From positions 248,001 through 312,000 of the forward strand of contig NZ_JAFLQZ010000004.1 in the NCBI RefSeq assembly GCF_017313265.1: DNA of 64,000 nucleotides, given 5' to 3'. Below the pieces are notes generated by a model that was given only the letters and a program-made list of their open reading frames with translations, was not told the DNA's origin and did no database searches. The stretch comes from Hymenobacter telluris. GTDB lineage: Bacteria; Bacteroidota; Bacteroidia; Cytophagales; Hymenobacteraceae. A program made the translations under genes and the position numbers. This document shows positions 1-8,943 of this stretch, in pieces. Position 1 is the stretch's first letter, and every line of letters begins with the position of its first letter.

Positions 1-78
1 GTGGCCACCTTGTTTCGCACTAGTCTCGACTCGGCGCGGTTATTCGTGCAGACCGTTGGAACCACTTCCACCCAGTAA
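1..78 (+). CDS. possible 3' end of an upstream gene (partial)
   Basis: The first frame reads open from the window edge to a TAA at 76-78, four bases before the SCO start. That spacing fits a gene in the same operon as the SCO/cytochrome c pair. Only 25 residues are visible and no family can be recognised. The second frame is also open here, so the call is weak. Confidence 0.3.
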   Translation: MATLFRTSLDSARLFVQTVGTTSTQ

Positions 79-82
79 CGCA

Positions 83-766
83 ATGCTTCACTCCTTTTTC
101 CGCGTACCCGCCCTGTTTCTGGGGTTGATGCTAACTGCCGGGTTCGGCCTGTTTGGCTGCTCCGAAACCACTCCCCCTCAGGAAGAGCGCCTGTCGATTC
201 TGGGGCTGAAGCGCACTGCGCCCACCAGCCCATCCGACACCCTGCCCGACCCTATCCCCAGCTTCACGCTAACCAACCAGGAAGGCAAAACCATTAACAA
301 CCAGACGTTTGCCGGCAAGGTCTACGTCACCGACTTCTTCTTTGCTACCTGCCCTAGCATCTGCCCCAAAATGCAGAGCGAGCTACTGCGCGTGTACGAG
401 GCCTACAAGGACAACCCCAACGTGCTGTTTTTGAGCCACACCATCGACCCGGCCCACGACTCCATCCCGGTGCTGCGCGACTACGCCGAGCGGCTGGGCA
501 TCAAGGACGCCTCGCGCTGGCACTTTGCTACCGCCCCGCACGACACCATTTTCAACCTGGCCCGCGCCTACATGACCGGTGCGCAGGTTGATAAAACGGT
601 GCAAGGCGGCTTCGCGCACAGTGGCACGTTTGCCCTCATCGACTCCAAGCGCCGGGTGCGCGGCATCTACGACGGCATGGAGAAAAGCCAGGTGGACTTG
701 CTTATTCACGACTTGCCAATTTTGTTGAAAGAGGAAGCCGAAGCCAAGCAAACGGCCGCCAAATGA
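83..766 (+). CDS. SCO1/SenC family copper-binding lipoprotein
   Basis: A thioredoxin-fold SCO protein that handles copper for cytochrome oxidase assembly or works as a periplasmic thiol reductase. The ATG at 83 is preferred over the TTG at 56 because it starts a clean lipoprotein signal with lipobox LFGC (Cys26). The copper motif CPSIC is at residues 90-94 and the conserved distal His is His179 in GFAHSG, so all three Cu ligands are present. The 227-residue length is normal. The stop overlaps the start of the cytochrome c gene by 4 bp (ATGA), showing translational coupling. The substrate oxidase is not in the window. Confidence 0.93.
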   Translation: MLHSFFRVPALFLGLMLTAGFGLFGCSETTPPQEERLSILGLKRTAPTSPSDTLPDPIPSFTLTNQEGKTINNQTFAGKVYVTDFFFATCPSICPKMQSELLRVYEAYKDNPNVLFLSHTIDPAHDSIPVLRDYAERLGIKDASRWHFATAPHDTIFNLARAYMTGAQVDKTVQGGFAHSGTFALIDSKRRVRGIYDGMEKSQVDLLIHDLPILLKEEAEAKQTAAK

Positions 767-1200
767 GCTGGCCGCTTTCCTTGCTGCGGGCTGGTGCGGT
801 GGCAGCAGCGGGCTTACTGCTGACCACGAGCGTCACGGGTTGCTTTTCCAACAAGCAGAACGAAGGCGCCAAGCTCTACCAAACCCATTGCGCCAGCTGC
901 CACGGCGACCAGGGCGAAGGCCTGCGCCGCCTCATTCCGCCCGTTGCCGCCTCCGACTATCTGGTGAAGCACCGCAACGAGCTGCCCTGCCTGATTCGAC
1001 AGGGGCTCAATGGCCCGATAGTGGTCAACGGCATCGAGTACAACCAGGTAATGCCCGGCCACAAAACCGACCTCACCGACGCCGACATTGCCAATTTGCT
1101 GAACTTCATCCAGCAGAACTGGGGCAACCACAATCCGCCTTACACGGTGCGCGAAATATCGGAGCTCCTGGCGCCCTGCAACGGCAGCATCATCCGATAA
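763..1200 (+). CDS. monoheme cytochrome c lipoprotein
   Basis: A small class I cytochrome c of 145 residues. The N-terminus is a lipoprotein signal ending in the lipobox VTGC (Cys27), so it should be membrane anchored on the periplasmic side. The heme site CASCH is at residues 43-47, and Met97 in NQVMPGH is the likely sixth ligand. It is translationally coupled to the SCO gene and probably delivers electrons to, or is matured with, a terminal oxidase; this partner is an inference from context. Confidence 0.93.
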   Translation: MSWPLSLLRAGAVAAAGLLLTTSVTGCFSNKQNEGAKLYQTHCASCHGDQGEGLRRLIPPVAASDYLVKHRNELPCLIRQGLNGPIVVNGIEYNQVMPGHKTDLTDADIANLLNFIQQNWGNHNPPYTVREISELLAPCNGSIIR

Positions 1201-1201
1201 G

Positions 1202-1306
1202 TGGTGAAGTGGTGAAATTGTGCGTTGGTGCGTTTGACGTTCTGCTTGCCTGAATTACGCAGCTTGAACGTCAAACGCACCAACGCACAATTTCACCACT
1301 TCACCA
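1202..1306. repeat. perfect 41-bp inverted repeat with microrepeat arms
   Basis: Arms 1202-1242 and 1266-1306 are exact reverse complements separated by 23 nt, starting two bases after the cytochrome c stop. The arms contain tandem octamer-like units (GTGGTGAA repeated). A degenerate relative lies at 38880-38978 and shares the block GAACGTCAAAC. It could terminate transcription, although no clear U-tract follows. Confidence 0.85.
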
Positions 1307-1359
1307 TTTTCCCATCTCACTTACCTTAGTTAGCTTGCACCTTCACTTTTCGTATTCCT

Positions 1360-2328
1360 ATGGGTCTGTTTGATTTCCTGAAAAAGAAGCCTGAAACACC
1401 GGAAACCTTACCGGCTGCTCCTAACGCTACACCTACTTCTACTCCTGCTTCCGCTGCTCCTGCTGGCCCGCGTTACAAGGGCTCCAATTACACCTTGCCC
1501 GTTGAGGAAACAGCTCCTCCAATGCCGGCCATGCCGCTCATTCCGGAGCCAACCTACGGGCAGCCCCCCATGCCGAACTTCCCGTTCCCGCCAAGTAATA
1601 TTCTGGAAGAGCTGCTGATGCGCGCCGTGAACGAGCCCAACGTACGGCCGGCATTCTACCAGGCCCTGCTACACGAGCCGCTGTTGGCCGTAACGCTGCC
1701 GAAAGAAGGCGAAGCCGGCGGCGAGATTGAAGTAACGCCGGGCATGGAAATTCAGCTGCAAGTACTCAACGACGGCAAAATTCCGCTGTTCACGGCGCCG
1801 GAGCGCATTTTTGAAGGTGGCATGCCTGCCGACAGCGTAGCCTATATCCGGGTGCGCGGCCTCGACCTGCTCCAAATGGTGCAGGCCACTGATTGCGTGC
1901 TGAACCCCTTCTCGCCTGCCGGTAAGCTCCTGACCTCGCAGGAGATACAAGAGCTACTGGCCAGCGACCTGACCACCCCGCCCGCTGAGGCAGGCGGCCA
2001 GGTACCCGTGCAGCTTGGTCCGCCCGCCGAGACGCCTACTGTTTTGCTGGATGCCTTGAGCGGATTTTGTGCCGAGTATCCTTTCGTAGAAAAAGCCTAC
2101 CTGGCCGAAATGCGCATCGAAAACAGCCCCGAGCTACCTCGGTTACTGCTGGCCTTCCAGACGGAAGAGCAGCAGGCTGAGTTCCTGCAAGAGCTAGGCC
2201 CGGTTATCGAAGGCAAGATTGAGGGCTACCAGTTTGTGGATATGATGGTACTCAATCCCGCTTCCGAAGAGCCCATCAACCAGTATTTCGAGCAGCAGGA
2301 GCCGTTCTACCAGCGGGCAACTGCTTAG
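1360..2328 (+). CDS. SseB family protein
   Basis: 322 residues. A Pro/Ala/Thr-rich linker (about residues 10-75) precedes an SseB N-terminal domain (about 85-200, with the segments LAVTLPKEGE and PLFTAPERIFEGG) and an SseB C-terminal domain (about 220-315). E. coli SseB was named for enhanced serine sensitivity, and its biochemical role is still unclear. The start MGLFDFLKKK is typical of cytosolic proteins with a basic N-terminus. It stands alone and is closed by a strong hairpin. The exact function is not known. Confidence 0.8.
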   Translation: MGLFDFLKKKPETPETLPAAPNATPTSTPASAAPAGPRYKGSNYTLPVEETAPPMPAMPLIPEPTYGQPPMPNFPFPPSNILEELLMRAVNEPNVRPAFYQALLHEPLLAVTLPKEGEAGGEIEVTPGMEIQLQVLNDGKIPLFTAPERIFEGGMPADSVAYIRVRGLDLLQMVQATDCVLNPFSPAGKLLTSQEIQELLASDLTTPPAEAGGQVPVQLGPPAETPTVLLDALSGFCAEYPFVEKAYLAEMRIENSPELPRLLLAFQTEEQQAEFLQELGPVIEGKIEGYQFVDMMVLNPASEEPINQYFEQQEPFYQRATA

Positions 2329-2341
2329 TAAGCCCCTCTCC

Positions 2342-2391
2342 CTACGCAACAAGCCCTTAACGCCACTAAACGTTAAGGGCTTGTTGCGTAG
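2342..2391 (+). terminator. hairpin after the SseB gene
   Basis: Perfect 21-bp arms (2342-2362 and 2371-2391) with an 8-nt loop, 14 bases after the SseB stop. It lacks a long T-run but is the obvious 3' structure of this transcript. Confidence 0.65.
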
Positions 2392-2462
2392 AGGGCAGTT
2401 CAGCTTTTCCTGACCGCATGCACCTAACAGTGCCCGCCAAACCCATACACTCCGTTACTCCG

Positions 2463-2993
2463 CTACTCAGTTACTCTACTCTGCCGGGCCAGCAGCCGCC
2501 GAAACAGGGGCCGCAATCCGAAGTTTAGCAGCAGAGCCAGCGGCACGGAGGCCACTGCCCAAATCAGCAGGGCCCCCAGGCCGGCCTGCCACAACAAGTG
2601 CAGCGCCTGTTGCCAATCGGTGCCAAACAGATGCTGCAGCTGCTCAAGAGTCAGCTCGGGTCCGGTACCACTTCCAATCAGTTTGGCCCCCAGCTTCATC
2701 AGCGGGATAATCAGCAGCAGCTGCACTGGGCTCATTAAGTGGCTGACAAGCAGCAGCGCCGCCACGTTGAGCCGCAGCCGCACCGCCGTAGCCGTGCCGA
2801 GCAGGGTGGTAATGCCGAGTATTGGCACCAGCCCAAACACCACGCCCAGGGCCACTGTGAGGGAAAGTTGCTTGGGGGTAAGGCCTTGACGGAGAATGTT
2901 GAGCACCGGCTCGACTACGCGCCGGCGCCACCAACTAGGTGGGGTGGCAGGGGCTACAGGCGGGGCGGGAACGGGGGCAGGAGAATACGACAC
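2463..2993 (-). CDS. DUF2062 membrane protein
   Basis: 176 residues with a Pro/Ala-rich cytosolic N-terminus and three or four hydrophobic segments (about 40-62, 72-100, 140-165). The block LALGVVFGLVPILGITTLLG-like pattern and the PVQ motif after a membrane segment match DUF2062, a family of small inner-membrane proteins of unknown function, often near glycosyltransferases. The last residues RVTE and the stop lie in a copy of the 'GTTACTC' microrepeat (about 2447-2476), so the C-terminus may have been altered by that repeat. Confidence 0.8.
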   Translation of the reverse strand: MSYSPAPVPAPPVAPATPPSWWRRRVVEPVLNILRQGLTPKQLSLTVALGVVFGLVPILGITTLLGTATAVRLRLNVAALLLVSHLMSPVQLLLIIPLMKLGAKLIGSGTGPELTLEQLQHLFGTDWQQALHLLWQAGLGALLIWAVASVPLALLLNFGLRPLFRRLLARQSRVTE

Positions 2994-3156
2994 AGGTAAG
3001 TGCTACAAACAGCGGATGATACGGCGCGAGGGCGCTATCTTCGCAGCCTGTTTTTAAACTAGAGCTTCGTTGCTCGTACTAAGTACACGGCGCTGGCCGC
3101 CAAGCACTACCCAACGAAGCACTACCCTCTACGCAAGGCTGACCACAAAAGTACAC

Positions 3157-4077
3157 GTGCCGCACCCAACCCGCCGCCGGATTTTCCTGGACACTCTGAT
3201 TTTACTGCGCCGGGCCGCTCGTGAGCTAACCGCCAACGACCCGCTTCGGCTGGGGGCAGCCACGGCGTTCTTCACTACGTTTGCGTTGCCGCCCATTGTC
3301 CTCATTCTGATTCAGGTACTGGGCTCGGTGTATTCAACCTCGGCGGTGCGGACGCTGCTGCTGGCCAAGCTGTCGGGGCTGCTGGGCACGTCGGCGGCCA
3401 ATTTCGTGGAGCAGATTCTGCAAAACGTAACCAATGTGCAACGCAGCCCGCTGGTTACCTGGCTGGGTTTTGCGTTTCTGGTGTTCATTGCCACCACACT
3501 GTTCGTGGTTATCCAGCACTCCCTCAACCAGCTCTGGCAGATTCGGCCGCGGCGTAGCAGTGGCCGCTTCGGCAAGGCGCTGCACGAACGGGCCCGCTCC
3601 CTGGGTGTACTGGTAGCTACCGGCCTGCTGTCTTTGCTAACGTTTCTGACCGACGCCGCCATTGCCTTCGTGGCCGACTACGTGCGCGACTTTGACAGCA
3701 ACGTGGGGTACTATTTGTTTCTGTTTTTCAGCCAGCTTACATCCATTCTGATTTTGGCAGCGTGGTTTGGCGTTACGTTCCGCAACCTAAGCAGCGCCAA
3801 GGTACCGTGGCGGGCGGTGGTGCGCGGCGCGGCCCTTACCGCCGTCCTCATTGATTTGGGCGAGTTTGTGCTGGGCCGGCTACTGGTGCCCGGCAACCTT
3901 GGTCCGATTTACGGCGCGGCCTCCAGCATTGTGCTGGTGCTGCTGTTCGTGTTCTACTCGGCCATGATTTTCTACTTCGGAGCCTGCTTCACCAAGGCCT
4001 ATGCCCACTACAAAGGCATCGACATCAAGCCCAAGAAATCCGCCGTGCGCTACCGGCTGGTTGACATTGAAGAATAA
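3157..4077 (+). CDS. YihY/virulence factor BrkB family membrane protein
   Basis: A polytopic membrane protein with about six hydrophobic segments. The opening motif ANDPLRLGAATAFFTTFALPP is the family's first-helix signature. The family was once called RNase BN in error; its function is probably envelope or transport related. No ATG is available before the conserved core, so a GTG at 3157 is chosen; a TTG at 3070 would add 29 poorly structured residues. A TAnnTTcG-like -7 element (about 3037) lies upstream of both. Confidence 0.85.
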   Translation: MPHPTRRRIFLDTLILLRRAARELTANDPLRLGAATAFFTTFALPPIVLILIQVLGSVYSTSAVRTLLLAKLSGLLGTSAANFVEQILQNVTNVQRSPLVTWLGFAFLVFIATTLFVVIQHSLNQLWQIRPRRSSGRFGKALHERARSLGVLVATGLLSLLTFLTDAAIAFVADYVRDFDSNVGYYLFLFFSQLTSILILAAWFGVTFRNLSSAKVPWRAVVRGAALTAVLIDLGEFVLGRLLVPGNLGPIYGAASSIVLVLLFVFYSAMIFYFGACFTKAYAHYKGIDIKPKKSAVRYRLVDIEE

Positions 4078-4084
4078 CTACGTT

Positions 4085-4178
4085 GAGCAACTGAGCAGCG
4101 GAGCAACTGAGTAATCGTTCTGACGGCGCTATTGAGCATCTAGAACGATTACTCAATTACTCAATTACTCAGTTACTC
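4085..4178. repeat. microrepeat hairpin between convergent genes
   Basis: Arms 4085-4121 and 4142-4178 pair strongly near the loop (14 bp exact) and imperfectly outside. They are built from degenerate 8-9 bp units of the type GAGTAAC/GGAGCAAC. The same unit family occurs at 2447-2476, 41385-41473 and 42352-42378. It ends inside the stop region of the copper protein gene. Confidence 0.75.
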
Positions 4179-4519
4179 TCCAAATGGGCCTTGCAGGCTT
4201 CCAGGCAGGCTTTGCAGGCGGCGGCGCAAAGCTGGCAGTGCGTATCGTTGTGCTTGGCGCACTCGTTGTGGCAGAGCTGGCACAGCTCGATACACTCCCG
4301 CATGATGTGCTTGGCGTGGGGCGAGTTGCGGGCCACGAAGCGGGCCGTGAGGGCGCAGATGTCGGCGCAGTCCCGGTCGAGGAGTACGCAACCAACCATG
4401 TGCTTAACGTGCTCTTCGTGCAAACAGGCGGTAGCGCAGTTCTCGCAGGCGGCCACGCAGGCATTCAGCGCATCAAGAACGGTTTGGTTGTCGGTGAGTG
4501 TGGCAGTGGACTGAGTCAT
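4169..4519 (-). CDS. four-helix bundle copper-binding protein (Csp/DUF326-like)
   Basis: 116 residues with 15 cysteines, mostly in CxxxC spacing along predicted helices (for example CVAACENCATAC, CIELCQLCHNEC, CAAACKACLEAC), plus several His. This matches the Csp/YhjQ four-helix copper storage family, where Cys thiolates line the bundle and hold many Cu(I) ions. No signal peptide is visible, so it is probably a cytosolic copper store. Its copper binding is inferred from the Cys pattern. The gene stands alone and faces the BrkB gene. Confidence 0.88.
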   Translation of the reverse strand: MTQSTATLTDNQTVLDALNACVAACENCATACLHEEHVKHMVGCVLLDRDCADICALTARFVARNSPHAKHIMRECIELCQLCHNECAKHNDTHCQLCAAACKACLEACKAHLESN

Positions 4520-4662
4520 TAGTACAGAGGTTGAGTGAATGAATTAACTAATCTGTTGTACGTGGGCTTGCTAGCGCCAGACGTGCGGGATTTCACCGGA
4601 ATCGTGCACCTTTTCTGCCTGGCTACGGTTACATTCTGCTTTCAACTCCTTCTTTAGCATCG

Positions 4663-4670
4663 TATTTTTA
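4663..4670 (+). promoter_or_regulatory. putative -7 element of recQ
   Basis: TATTTTTA matches seven of eight positions of the Bacteroidota TAnnTTTG -7 box and ends four bases before the recQ ATG, which would give a leaderless or nearly leaderless mRNA. Confidence 0.4.
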
Positions 4671-4674
4671 CCGA

Positions 4675-6921
4675 ATGTTATTTGCTGCCGAACCCCTCGC
4701 TCCTACGCTCGAATCTGCTCGTCGCGTCCTGAAAAAGTACTATGGCTATGATACGTTCCGGCCCATGCAGGAAGACATCATCCAGAGTATCCTGAGCGGG
4801 CGCGACACGGTGGTGCTCATGCCCACGGGCGGTGGCAAATCGGTGTGCTTTCAGGTGCCGGCCGTGGTATCGGAGGGGGTGTGCGTGGTGGTGTCGCCGC
4901 TGATTGCCTTGATGAAGGACCAGGTGGAAGCCCTGAAAGCCAACGGTATATCAGCCGAGTACATCAACAGCAGCGTGAGCCAGAGCGAGCAGAATGCCAT
5001 TTGCTCGGATTGCGCCAACGGCTACCTGAAACTGCTGTACGTGTCGCCCGAAAAGCTGCTTTCCCAGGGCTTTATCCAGTTTTTGCAGCGGCTGCGCGTG
5101 AGCATGTTCGCCATTGATGAAGCGCACTGTATTTCGTCGTGGGGGCACGACTTCCGGCCCGAGTACACCCAGCTGCGGGTGTTGCGGGAGCAGTTCCCCA
5201 ACACGCCCATCATTGCCCTCACCGCCACCGCCGACCGCCTCACCCAGCGCGACATCCAGCAGCAGCTGCGCCTGCACGAGCCGCAGGTGTTCCTCTCCAG
5301 CTTCGATAGGCCCAACCTCAACCTGATTGTGCGGCCCGGCCAGGACCGCGTAGGCGGCATCCTCGACTTTATTGAGCGCCACCCCGGCGAATCGGGCATT
5401 GTGTATTGCCTCTCGCGCAAGCAGTGCGAAACCCTCACCCAGAAGCTGCAAGCCAAGGGCTTGAAAGCCGGTTTCTACCACGCCGGCATGACACCCAACC
5501 AGCGTGCGGCCGTGCAGGAAGGCTTCCTGAAAGACGATTTGCAGGTGATTGTGGCCACTATTGCCTTCGGCATGGGCATCGACAAGAGCAATGTGCGCTG
5601 GGTGATGCACTACAACCTGCCCAAAAACATCGAGGGCTACTACCAGGAAATCGGGCGGGGCGGCCGAGACGGTTCGCCGGCTACGGCCGTGCTGTTCTAC
5701 AGCTTTGCCGACGTGTTGCAGCTGCGCGAGATGCTGACCAAGGAAAACCCGCAGCTCACCCAGCTCAACCTCACCAAGTTGGAGCGCATGCAGCAGTTTG
5801 CCGAGGCCGCCAGCTGCCGCCGCAAGATTTTGCTCAACTACTTCGGCGAAACCCTCACCCAGGACTGCGGCAACTGCGACATCTGCCGCAACCCACCCAT
5901 CACCTTCGACGGCTCCCTGATTGCCCAGAAGGCCTTGTCGGCGGTGGTGCGCATGCGGGAGCGGGCCAGCATCGGCTTGCTCATCGACGTGCTGCGCGGC
6001 ATGCGCAACCAGGCCGTGCTCAGCGGCGGCTACGACCAAATCAAAACCTACGGCGCCGGTGCCGACCTCCCCTACCTCGACTGGTACAGCTACGTGCACC
6101 AGATGCTGAACGACGGCCTCCTGTACATTGCCTACGAGGAAGGCTACGCCTTGAAAATCACGGAGCTAGGCCGCGAAGTACTGCAAGGCCAGCGGGCCTT
6201 GGCCCTCAAGAAGTTTCAGCCCGCCGAGAAAGCCGAGAAGCCCAAGCGGGGCCGCAAAGCTGCTGCCCCGTCTACAGTTACGGCGTCGCCGGAAGTGCGG
6301 CTGTTCGAGGCGTTGCGCAACCTGCGTAAGCGCATTGCCGATGAGCAGAACGTGCCGCCTTACGTTATCTTCACCGATGCCACGCTCCAGGAAATGGCCA
6401 ACGAACGGCCGGTTTCGCGCGTGGCCATGCTGGGTATTTCCGGAGTGGGCATGAAGAAGTTCGAGAACTTTGGGGAGGTGTTCATCAAGGAAATCCTGGC
6501 CCACGGCGGCAACCCCGCTTCCCTCGACGACACCGACGAGCTACCCGACAACTTCGACCCCGACGATGCCGGCCCGGCCCCAACACCCCGCAAACGTGAG
6601 CCCAAAGCCGAAGCGGGCAGTACCATGGATACTTCGTTTCAGTTGCACCGCATGGGCCTGAGCGTGGAGGCCATTGCCGAGCGCCGGGGCCTGACTGTTT
6701 CCACTGTGCAAACCCACCTGACCAACGTATACGCCAAAGGTGGCGCCCTGCGCATTGCCGACTTCCTGACCCCAAGCGACTTAGCCGAAATCCAAACGGC
6801 TCAGGCTCAGCTCGGCGGTAGCCCCATGCTGCGTGACCTGTTCGACCACCTGCGCGAGAAGTACGACTACTTCAAGCTGCGGCTAGCGTCGTTGTATTTT
6901 AAGAAGTTGCGCGGGGAGTAG
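4675..6921 (+). CDS. recQ: ATP-dependent DNA helicase RecQ
   Basis: A 3'-5' DNA helicase for recombination repair and fork rescue, 748 residues. Domain order: DEAD/DEAH helicase core (GGGKS Walker A near residue 60, DEAH box near 149), helicase C-terminal domain with the QEIGRGGRDG motif, zinc-binding domain (Cys in ASCRRK and DCGNCDIC), RQC winged helix, HRDC domain (about 540-615), then an acidic linker and a C-terminal helix-turn-helix domain (about 650-748, SVEAIAERRGLTVSTVQTHL). The tail makes it longer than E. coli RecQ (about 610) and resembles the HTH extension found in Firmicutes and Bacteroidota RecQ. Confidence 0.96.
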   Translation: MLFAAEPLAPTLESARRVLKKYYGYDTFRPMQEDIIQSILSGRDTVVLMPTGGGKSVCFQVPAVVSEGVCVVVSPLIALMKDQVEALKANGISAEYINSSVSQSEQNAICSDCANGYLKLLYVSPEKLLSQGFIQFLQRLRVSMFAIDEAHCISSWGHDFRPEYTQLRVLREQFPNTPIIALTATADRLTQRDIQQQLRLHEPQVFLSSFDRPNLNLIVRPGQDRVGGILDFIERHPGESGIVYCLSRKQCETLTQKLQAKGLKAGFYHAGMTPNQRAAVQEGFLKDDLQVIVATIAFGMGIDKSNVRWVMHYNLPKNIEGYYQEIGRGGRDGSPATAVLFYSFADVLQLREMLTKENPQLTQLNLTKLERMQQFAEAASCRRKILLNYFGETLTQDCGNCDICRNPPITFDGSLIAQKALSAVVRMRERASIGLLIDVLRGMRNQAVLSGGYDQIKTYGAGADLPYLDWYSYVHQMLNDGLLYIAYEEGYALKITELGREVLQGQRALALKKFQPAEKAEKPKRGRKAAAPSTVTASPEVRLFEALRNLRKRIADEQNVPPYVIFTDATLQEMANERPVSRVAMLGISGVGMKKFENFGEVFIKEILAHGGNPASLDDTDELPDNFDPDDAGPAPTPRKREPKAEAGSTMDTSFQLHRMGLSVEAIAERRGLTVSTVQTHLTNVYAKGGALRIADFLTPSDLAEIQTAQAQLGGSPMLRDLFDHLREKYDYFKLRLASLYFKKLRGE

Positions 6922-6992
6922 TGCTTCCCATGTAGCACGCGCTACGGTTCGTAACGGCTGGCGGCTCTTGCTACAGGTTTACATGCATCGGT

Positions 6993-7700
6993 ATGCCCGT
7001 TCGCCTCTTTGTTTCACGGTTTCTGCGAGTCTTGGTGGGAGTAGCAGTGGCTGCTTTCAGCGTCCTCATGCTCACAAAGGTGCTGCCGTATCTGCGCTTC
7101 GAGAAAGGCATTCTGTTCCTGACCACCAAGCCGGACGCAGTCAACGACAACACTCTGTTCCGGTTGGGCTTCTACGTGCACATCACCAGCAGCTGGTGGG
7201 TGATGGTAACCGGCCTTTTGCAGCTGATACCCGCCCTATACAGCTGGCGCCCGAAGCTACACCGCACGTTAGGCAAGATATACGTGCTGTCGATTCTGTT
7301 ACTGGCAGCGCCTTCAGGCCTTATTCTGGCAGCGTATGCCAACGGCGGACTAGCGGCCAAAGTCGGCTTCACGATGCAGTGCCTAGTCTGGTGGCTGGTC
7401 ACCTGGCAGGCTTACCGCCTAGCCCGGCAACGGCACTGGCTGCTACATTCGGAATGGATGCTGCGCGCCTACGCCGTAACGTTGGCTGCCATGAGTTTGC
7501 GCCTGGAAAGCTACGGGCTGTACTACTTCTTCCATACCAAGCCTATCGAAACCTACTTAACAGTGGTCTGGCTTTCTTGGACCGGCAACCTGCTGCTGGC
7601 CGAGGTGCTGGTGCAAGCTGGACTGGGGCGGTGGTATATGCGGGCGTTTCAACTGAAAAATATGCCAAAGCCACGTGTCTTAAGAACCGCTCAGAACTGA
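6993..7700 (+). CDS. DUF2306 membrane protein
   Basis: 235 residues with about six to seven hydrophobic segments. Conserved His residues (FYVHITSSWW, KLHRTLGKIYV, HSEWMLRAY) match DUF2306, a family of small membrane proteins with possible heme- or metal-binding His but no established function. It follows recQ by 71 bases on the same strand and may share its transcript. Confidence 0.8.
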   Translation: MPVRLFVSRFLRVLVGVAVAAFSVLMLTKVLPYLRFEKGILFLTTKPDAVNDNTLFRLGFYVHITSSWWVMVTGLLQLIPALYSWRPKLHRTLGKIYVLSILLLAAPSGLILAAYANGGLAAKVGFTMQCLVWWLVTWQAYRLARQRHWLLHSEWMLRAYAVTLAAMSLRLESYGLYYFFHTKPIETYLTVVWLSWTGNLLLAEVLVQAGLGRWYMRAFQLKNMPKPRVLRTAQN

Positions 7701-7760
7701 TGGTTTGACGCAAAGAAATAAGTAATTTGGTTGCTATTATTTCCATTTCAAGTTATACCT

Positions 7761-8696
7761 ATGCGCCAGCTTTCAATTTTCACCTTGCTGTCATTATTTA
7801 CGATAGTAACCAGCTGTAAGCAACAGCCAGCGGCTAATACAGCTATGCCTAAGCCACCACAGCAAACGGCATCAATAGCCCCTACTGCGCCACCGCCAGC
7901 CCGCAATAGCGCGCCGCCCACACCACCTGCACTACCTGCGGTATTACCTGCCCAACAATTACATCAGTTTTTGCTTGAGCACGATGTGGCCCCCTTATTA
8001 TGTTCAGTGCATAACGGGGTCGAAACCACCCCTTACAACGGCTTTTTCGGCACCGACCGGCATCGGATTGAGGTAGTACTGCTGCATGTACGTTCTGACT
8101 CTACTCAGCCCTGGTTGCTACATGTAACTGGCAAAAGCCGCTTCAAGGGAAAAATCATGAATCTTGAGGGAACTGTTGAGTTACTTTCTATTCGTCATCA
8201 GCCCCCACTTAATCAGGCTGAGGAGGAACATGAAAAAGCACAGGAATCTATGCGTATGCTCACTACGATTCCAGCTACTGGTGACAATAAGCTGGTTGAG
8301 TTTTATACAATCTCCGGGCGCTTCGATTGGCAGGAGCCACATCAGAAGGCCGGCGGACGATTTACGGGCCAAGCAGAATTAGATGTGGCTATTACGCGCG
8401 GCAATAAATTATTATCCTGTTCTCTGCGCAAAACAACTGGAGCCCGCGGCGCAGATTTGCTGTTCGATGGCAAATGGAACAATTATCAATCAGGCCAAGA
8501 GAAGCCCTTTATTCTTGCAGAAAATGTGGGGGGATTCGCCGAGCAAGTCCTGAAAAATTTTGAAATAGGTGAACGAGATGTTGTTATCAATCCCAAGTAT
8601 GCCAAGCTAGGCTGGAATGAGTATTGGGAAAACGACGAGTGGTGGGCTGAGCCAGGGACTATAACTGCGCAAACTACCCTGGTTGATGGATTGTAA
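7761..8696 (+). CDS. hypothetical lipoprotein, low-GC
   Basis: 311 residues. The ATG at 7761 opens a lipoprotein signal ending in the lipobox VTSC, followed by a Pro/Ala/Thr-rich linker to about residue 75. The rest looks like a soluble secreted domain with no motif I recognise. Base composition is clearly more AT-rich than in the neighbours, especially after 8150, so recent acquisition is possible. A strong terminator follows at 8888. Confidence 0.75.
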   Translation: MRQLSIFTLLSLFTIVTSCKQQPAANTAMPKPPQQTASIAPTAPPPARNSAPPTPPALPAVLPAQQLHQFLLEHDVAPLLCSVHNGVETTPYNGFFGTDRHRIEVVLLHVRSDSTQPWLLHVTGKSRFKGKIMNLEGTVELLSIRHQPPLNQAEEEHEKAQESMRMLTTIPATGDNKLVEFYTISGRFDWQEPHQKAGGRFTGQAELDVAITRGNKLLSCSLRKTTGARGADLLFDGKWNNYQSGQEKPFILAENVGGFAEQVLKNFEIGERDVVINPKYAKLGWNEYWENDEWWAEPGTITAQTTLVDGL

Positions 8697-8887
8697 GTTG
8701 CAAACTGTTGATATAGTCCCAGCGTGACAACACGTAGGCATAGGTGTCATCCTGATAGGTTTTTATCGTTTTTTGTTTGGTGCTACTATTCTTCAGGCAG
8801 CCACGGCCACGAGAGCCCTATGCCCCAAGCATACAAAGGATTGGAAAGTGAGGCCCATCGTTGAGTAGTTCCCACAACCCTCCTGCC

Positions 8888-8923
8888 AAAAAAACGCCCC
8901 GGTGGATACCGGGGCGTTTTTTT
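8888..8923. terminator. bidirectional intrinsic terminator
   Basis: A seven-A run, a GC-rich stem (CGCCCCGG/CCGGGGCG) with a short loop, and a seven-T run. It lies between the convergent lipoprotein and SDR genes and can serve both strands. Confidence 0.85.
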
Positions 8924-8943
8924 ACATAAATGAATTGCACTTA

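Noticed and set aside
4951..6099. Long reverse-strand open frame inside recQ
   Set aside because: Antisense shadow of a strongly conserved helicase gene.
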